A DNA stretch of 64,000 nt, from contig OZ255620.1 in NCBI GenBank assembly GCA_965276665.1, positions 1,240,001 through 1,304,000 on the forward strand. Reading direction: 5' to 3'. Origin of the DNA: CAWGJC01 sp965276665 (GTDB lineage Bacteria > Pseudomonadota > Alphaproteobacteria > Acetobacterales > Acetobacteraceae). Shown piece by piece: positions 62,310-64,000 of this stretch (its first letter is position 1; each line of letters begins with the position of its first letter). The notes under the pieces were generated by a model, which saw nothing but the letters and a program-made list of their open reading frames with translations, made no database searches and had not been told where the DNA came from. Made by a program: the position numbers and the translations under genes.

Positions 62310-63529
62310 TGCGGATCGCGGTTCACGATTATGCGGGTCACCCGTTCCAGTTCGAGATGTCGCGCGCCCTGGCGCGGCGCGGCCATGTGGTGCGGCACTT
62401 CTTCTTCGCCGACGATCCCGGACCGAAGGGCGATACGGCCCGGCGGCCGGATGACCCCGCCGATTTTTCGGTCGCGCCGATCAGCATCCGCCTCGCCTAC
62501 AGCAAGGAGCGCTTCGTCCGCCGCCTGCTCGGCGACCTGCTCTACGGGCGGGAGGCGGCGCGCCAGATCCGCCGCTTCCGGCCGGACGTGGTGATTTCGG
62601 GCAACACGCCGCTCGACACGCAGCGCGCGCTGCAGCGTTCGGCGCGCCGCTCGGGCAGCCGTTTCGTGTTCTGGGTGCAGGATTTCTACGGCCTTGCGAT
62701 CGAGCGCCTGCTCGCCGGGCGCTGGCGCGGCGCGGGCTCGGCGATCGCCGCCTGGTACCGGCGGATGGAGACGCGGCTGCTGCGCGAGAGCGACGGGACC
62801 GTGCTGATCAGCCCGGGCTTCGCGCAGTTCCTGCCGCCGGGCCTCGGCAATGTCCGGGTTATCCGGAACTGGGGCGCGCTCGACCTGATCTCGCCCGGCC
62901 CGCGCGACACCGCCTGGCGCGAGCGGCACGGCCTCGCCGGCAAGTTCGTGTTCATGTACACTGGCACGCTCGCGCTCAAGCACGATCCGAACCTGCTGCT
63001 CGCTCTCGCCGATGCGTTCGCCGGCAATGAGGAGGTCGCGATCGTCGTTGTCGGGACCGGGGTGAACGCCGATACCTTGCGTGCCGCGCAGCAGGCTGCG
63101 CCGCGGGAGAATCTCGTCCTACTGCCGCTGCAACCAGCGGCGGAGCTGCCAGAGGTGCTGGCCAGCGCCGATGTGCTCGTGGCCCTCCTCGAGAGCGACG
63201 CCGGCGCCTTTTCCGTGCCGTCGAAATTGCTGAACTATCTCTGCGCCGGCCGCCCCGTCCTGCTCTCGGCGCCGCCTCAGAATCTGTCGGCCGAGGTGCT
63301 GGCGGAGAGCGGCGGCGGCCTCGCGGTTGCCGCCGGCAGCAAGGCGGCGTTCGTCGACGCCGCCAACCGCCTGTTCGCCGACCAGGCGGGCTGCGCGGCG
63401 ATGGGCGCCTCGGGGCGCGCCTATGCCGAGCGTAATTTCGCGATCGACGAGATAGCCCGCCGGTTCGAGCTGGTCCTCGAGGCGCAGCCGGCGGCCGCGG
63501 CGGAAATGGTCGGAAAGATGGCGTGGTGA
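62306..63529 (+). CDS. WbuB-like GT4 glycosyltransferase
   Basis: 407 residues. MMRIAVHDYAGHPFQFEMSR, then GNTPLDTQRALQRSARRSGS and FVFWVQDFYGLAIERLL are the N-terminal WbuB hallmarks. FMYTGTLALKHDPNLLLALA starts the C-terminal Rossmann half, and LPEVLASADVLVALLESDAG (donor site), then VPSKLLNYLCAGRPVLLSA follow. Transfers an amino-sugar-type residue in O-antigen or exopolysaccharide assembly in relatives. Co-transcribed with the preceding transferase. Confidence 0.88.
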   Translation: MMRIAVHDYAGHPFQFEMSRALARRGHVVRHFFFADDPGPKGDTARRPDDPADFSVAPISIRLAYSKERFVRRLLGDLLYGREAARQIRRFRPDVVISGNTPLDTQRALQRSARRSGSRFVFWVQDFYGLAIERLLAGRWRGAGSAIAAWYRRMETRLLRESDGTVLISPGFAQFLPPGLGNVRVIRNWGALDLISPGPRDTAWRERHGLAGKFVFMYTGTLALKHDPNLLLALADAFAGNEEVAIVVVGTGVNADTLRAAQQAAPRENLVLLPLQPAAELPEVLASADVLVALLESDAGAFSVPSKLLNYLCAGRPVLLSAPPQNLSAEVLAESGGGLAVAAGSKAAFVDAANRLFADQAGCAAMGASGRAYAERNFAIDEIARRFELVLEAQPAAAAEMVGKMAW

Positions 63530-63543
63530 GCCGGCGGCGCGGC

Positions 63544-64000
63544 TCACGTCCACAAGGACAGGCCGTTCGCCTTCAACCAGTCGTGAAAGCGGCCAAGATG
63601 CCGGCTGTTATTCGACCAGGGGTAATACTGAATTTCGCGATGCAGGTACACATCGGGCCGGGAGAGATCCGGGCTGACATTCGGCATGTCGGACCAGCAA
63701 TAGACGGCCGTGCGGATCTCCACGGCACCACCCGCGCGGAGCCGCGCCTCGACATAGCGGAACGAGGCCCCGGTCTCCACACAATCATCCACCATCAGCA
63801 CGCGTTGCCCGGCGACGTCGAAAGCGAAGGATTGCGCGCCTTCCTCGAGCGTGCTCGTGCGGTTCTGGAACACCACCCAGAGCGCCTTGATCGGACCCCA
63901 CATGATGAGACCGGAGGGGATATGCAGCGCATCCTTGATGACGCGGAGCCGCTGCTTGTAGCGGCTGCCCTTCCGGCGCACGCGCACGATATGGAATGGG
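63544..64000 (-). CDS. phosphoribosyltransferase-family protein, 5' end cut by window
   Basis: At least 151 residues; the frame continues upstream beyond the right edge. The PRPP-binding loop VLMVDDCVETGASFRYVEAR is clear, including the acidic pair. The preceding NRTSTLEEGAQSFAFDVAG and the following AVYCWSDMPNVSPD fit the hypoxanthine/xanthine type. The C-terminus YYPWSNNSRHLGRFHDWLK is unlike housekeeping Hpt or Gpt. Convergent with the WbuB-like gene, whose stop is 14 bp away. Substrate unknown. Confidence 0.75.
   Translation of the reverse strand, partial: PFHIVRVRRKGSRYKQRLRVIKDALHIPSGLIMWGPIKALWVVFQNRTSTLEEGAQSFAFDVAGQRVLMVDDCVETGASFRYVEARLRAGGAVEIRTAVYCWSDMPNVSPDLSRPDVYLHREIQYYPWSNNSRHLGRFHDWLKANGLSLWT

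Overview
The window is GC-rich (roughly two thirds G+C by eye), densely coded alphaproteobacterial chromosome. Gene content and order (eno-ftsB, rpsF-rpsR-rplI, fabG-fabD, a TPR/glycosyltransferase protein, an MHYT-GGDEF-EAL protein, gum-like exopolysaccharide genes) fit Rhodospirillales, most likely Acetobacteraceae. That placement is inferred from gene style, not from a marker-gene comparison. I saw no rRNA, tRNA or CRISPR array.

Layout. 1-6.3 kb: a cut PAS-domain protein, a DUF1328 membrane protein, a TPR/GT9-like protein, enolase, FtsB and a class III aminotransferase. 6.4-13 kb: a cytoplasmic BisC-type molybdoenzyme, a small unknown protein, a DapA-family aldolase, a secreted TAP-type hydrolase bracketed by two inverted copies of a palindromic element, and thiE. 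13-18.5 kb: a c-di-GMP turnover protein, a small lipoprotein, and the complete EF-P beta-lysylation set (epmA divergent from epmB-efp). 18.5-24.7 kb: suhB, then an envelope cluster of an OmpA-like protein, a MotA/ExbB-like channel and a MotB-like coiled-coil/OmpA protein, the last two joined by a large inverted repeat; then a Rieske-FAD oxidoreductase. 24.7-30.3 kb: MHS transporter, SDR, a glycosyltransferase-like protein, a frameshifted membrane protein gene and a beta-repeat surface protein. 30.3-34 kb: an insertion-sequence graveyard (IS481, IS5 and IS630 remnants) around an epimerase-like gene and its divergent MmyB-type regulator. 34-44.5 kb: DHA2 exporter, fabG, fabD, three ribosomal protein genes, cfa, an LhgO-type oxidase, a tiny membrane protein, an MFS carrier, a PRC-barrel protein and an SDR. 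44.5-49.3 kb: another large inverted repeat, a sugar-type ABC transporter, a DUF72 protein and a PAP2-type membrane protein.

49.4-56.1 kb holds the most interesting unit. It is a tightly coupled four-gene operon: an OAH-sulfhydrylase-like PLP enzyme, a MetA-family homoserine acyltransferase, a group II PLP decarboxylase and a haem-oxygenase-fold putative di-iron oxidase. Next to it are a LuxR-type regulator with a degenerate receiver and an orphan alpha/beta thioesterase. I read this as a candidate small-molecule pathway starting from homoserine; product and chemistry are unknown.

56.6-64 kb is the beginning or part of an exopolysaccharide locus: Wza/GumB-like export lipoprotein, outer-membrane barrel, lytic transglycosylase, galE, WcaF-like acetyltransferase and two glycosyltransferases. 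A convergent phosphoribosyltransferase gene runs off the right edge.
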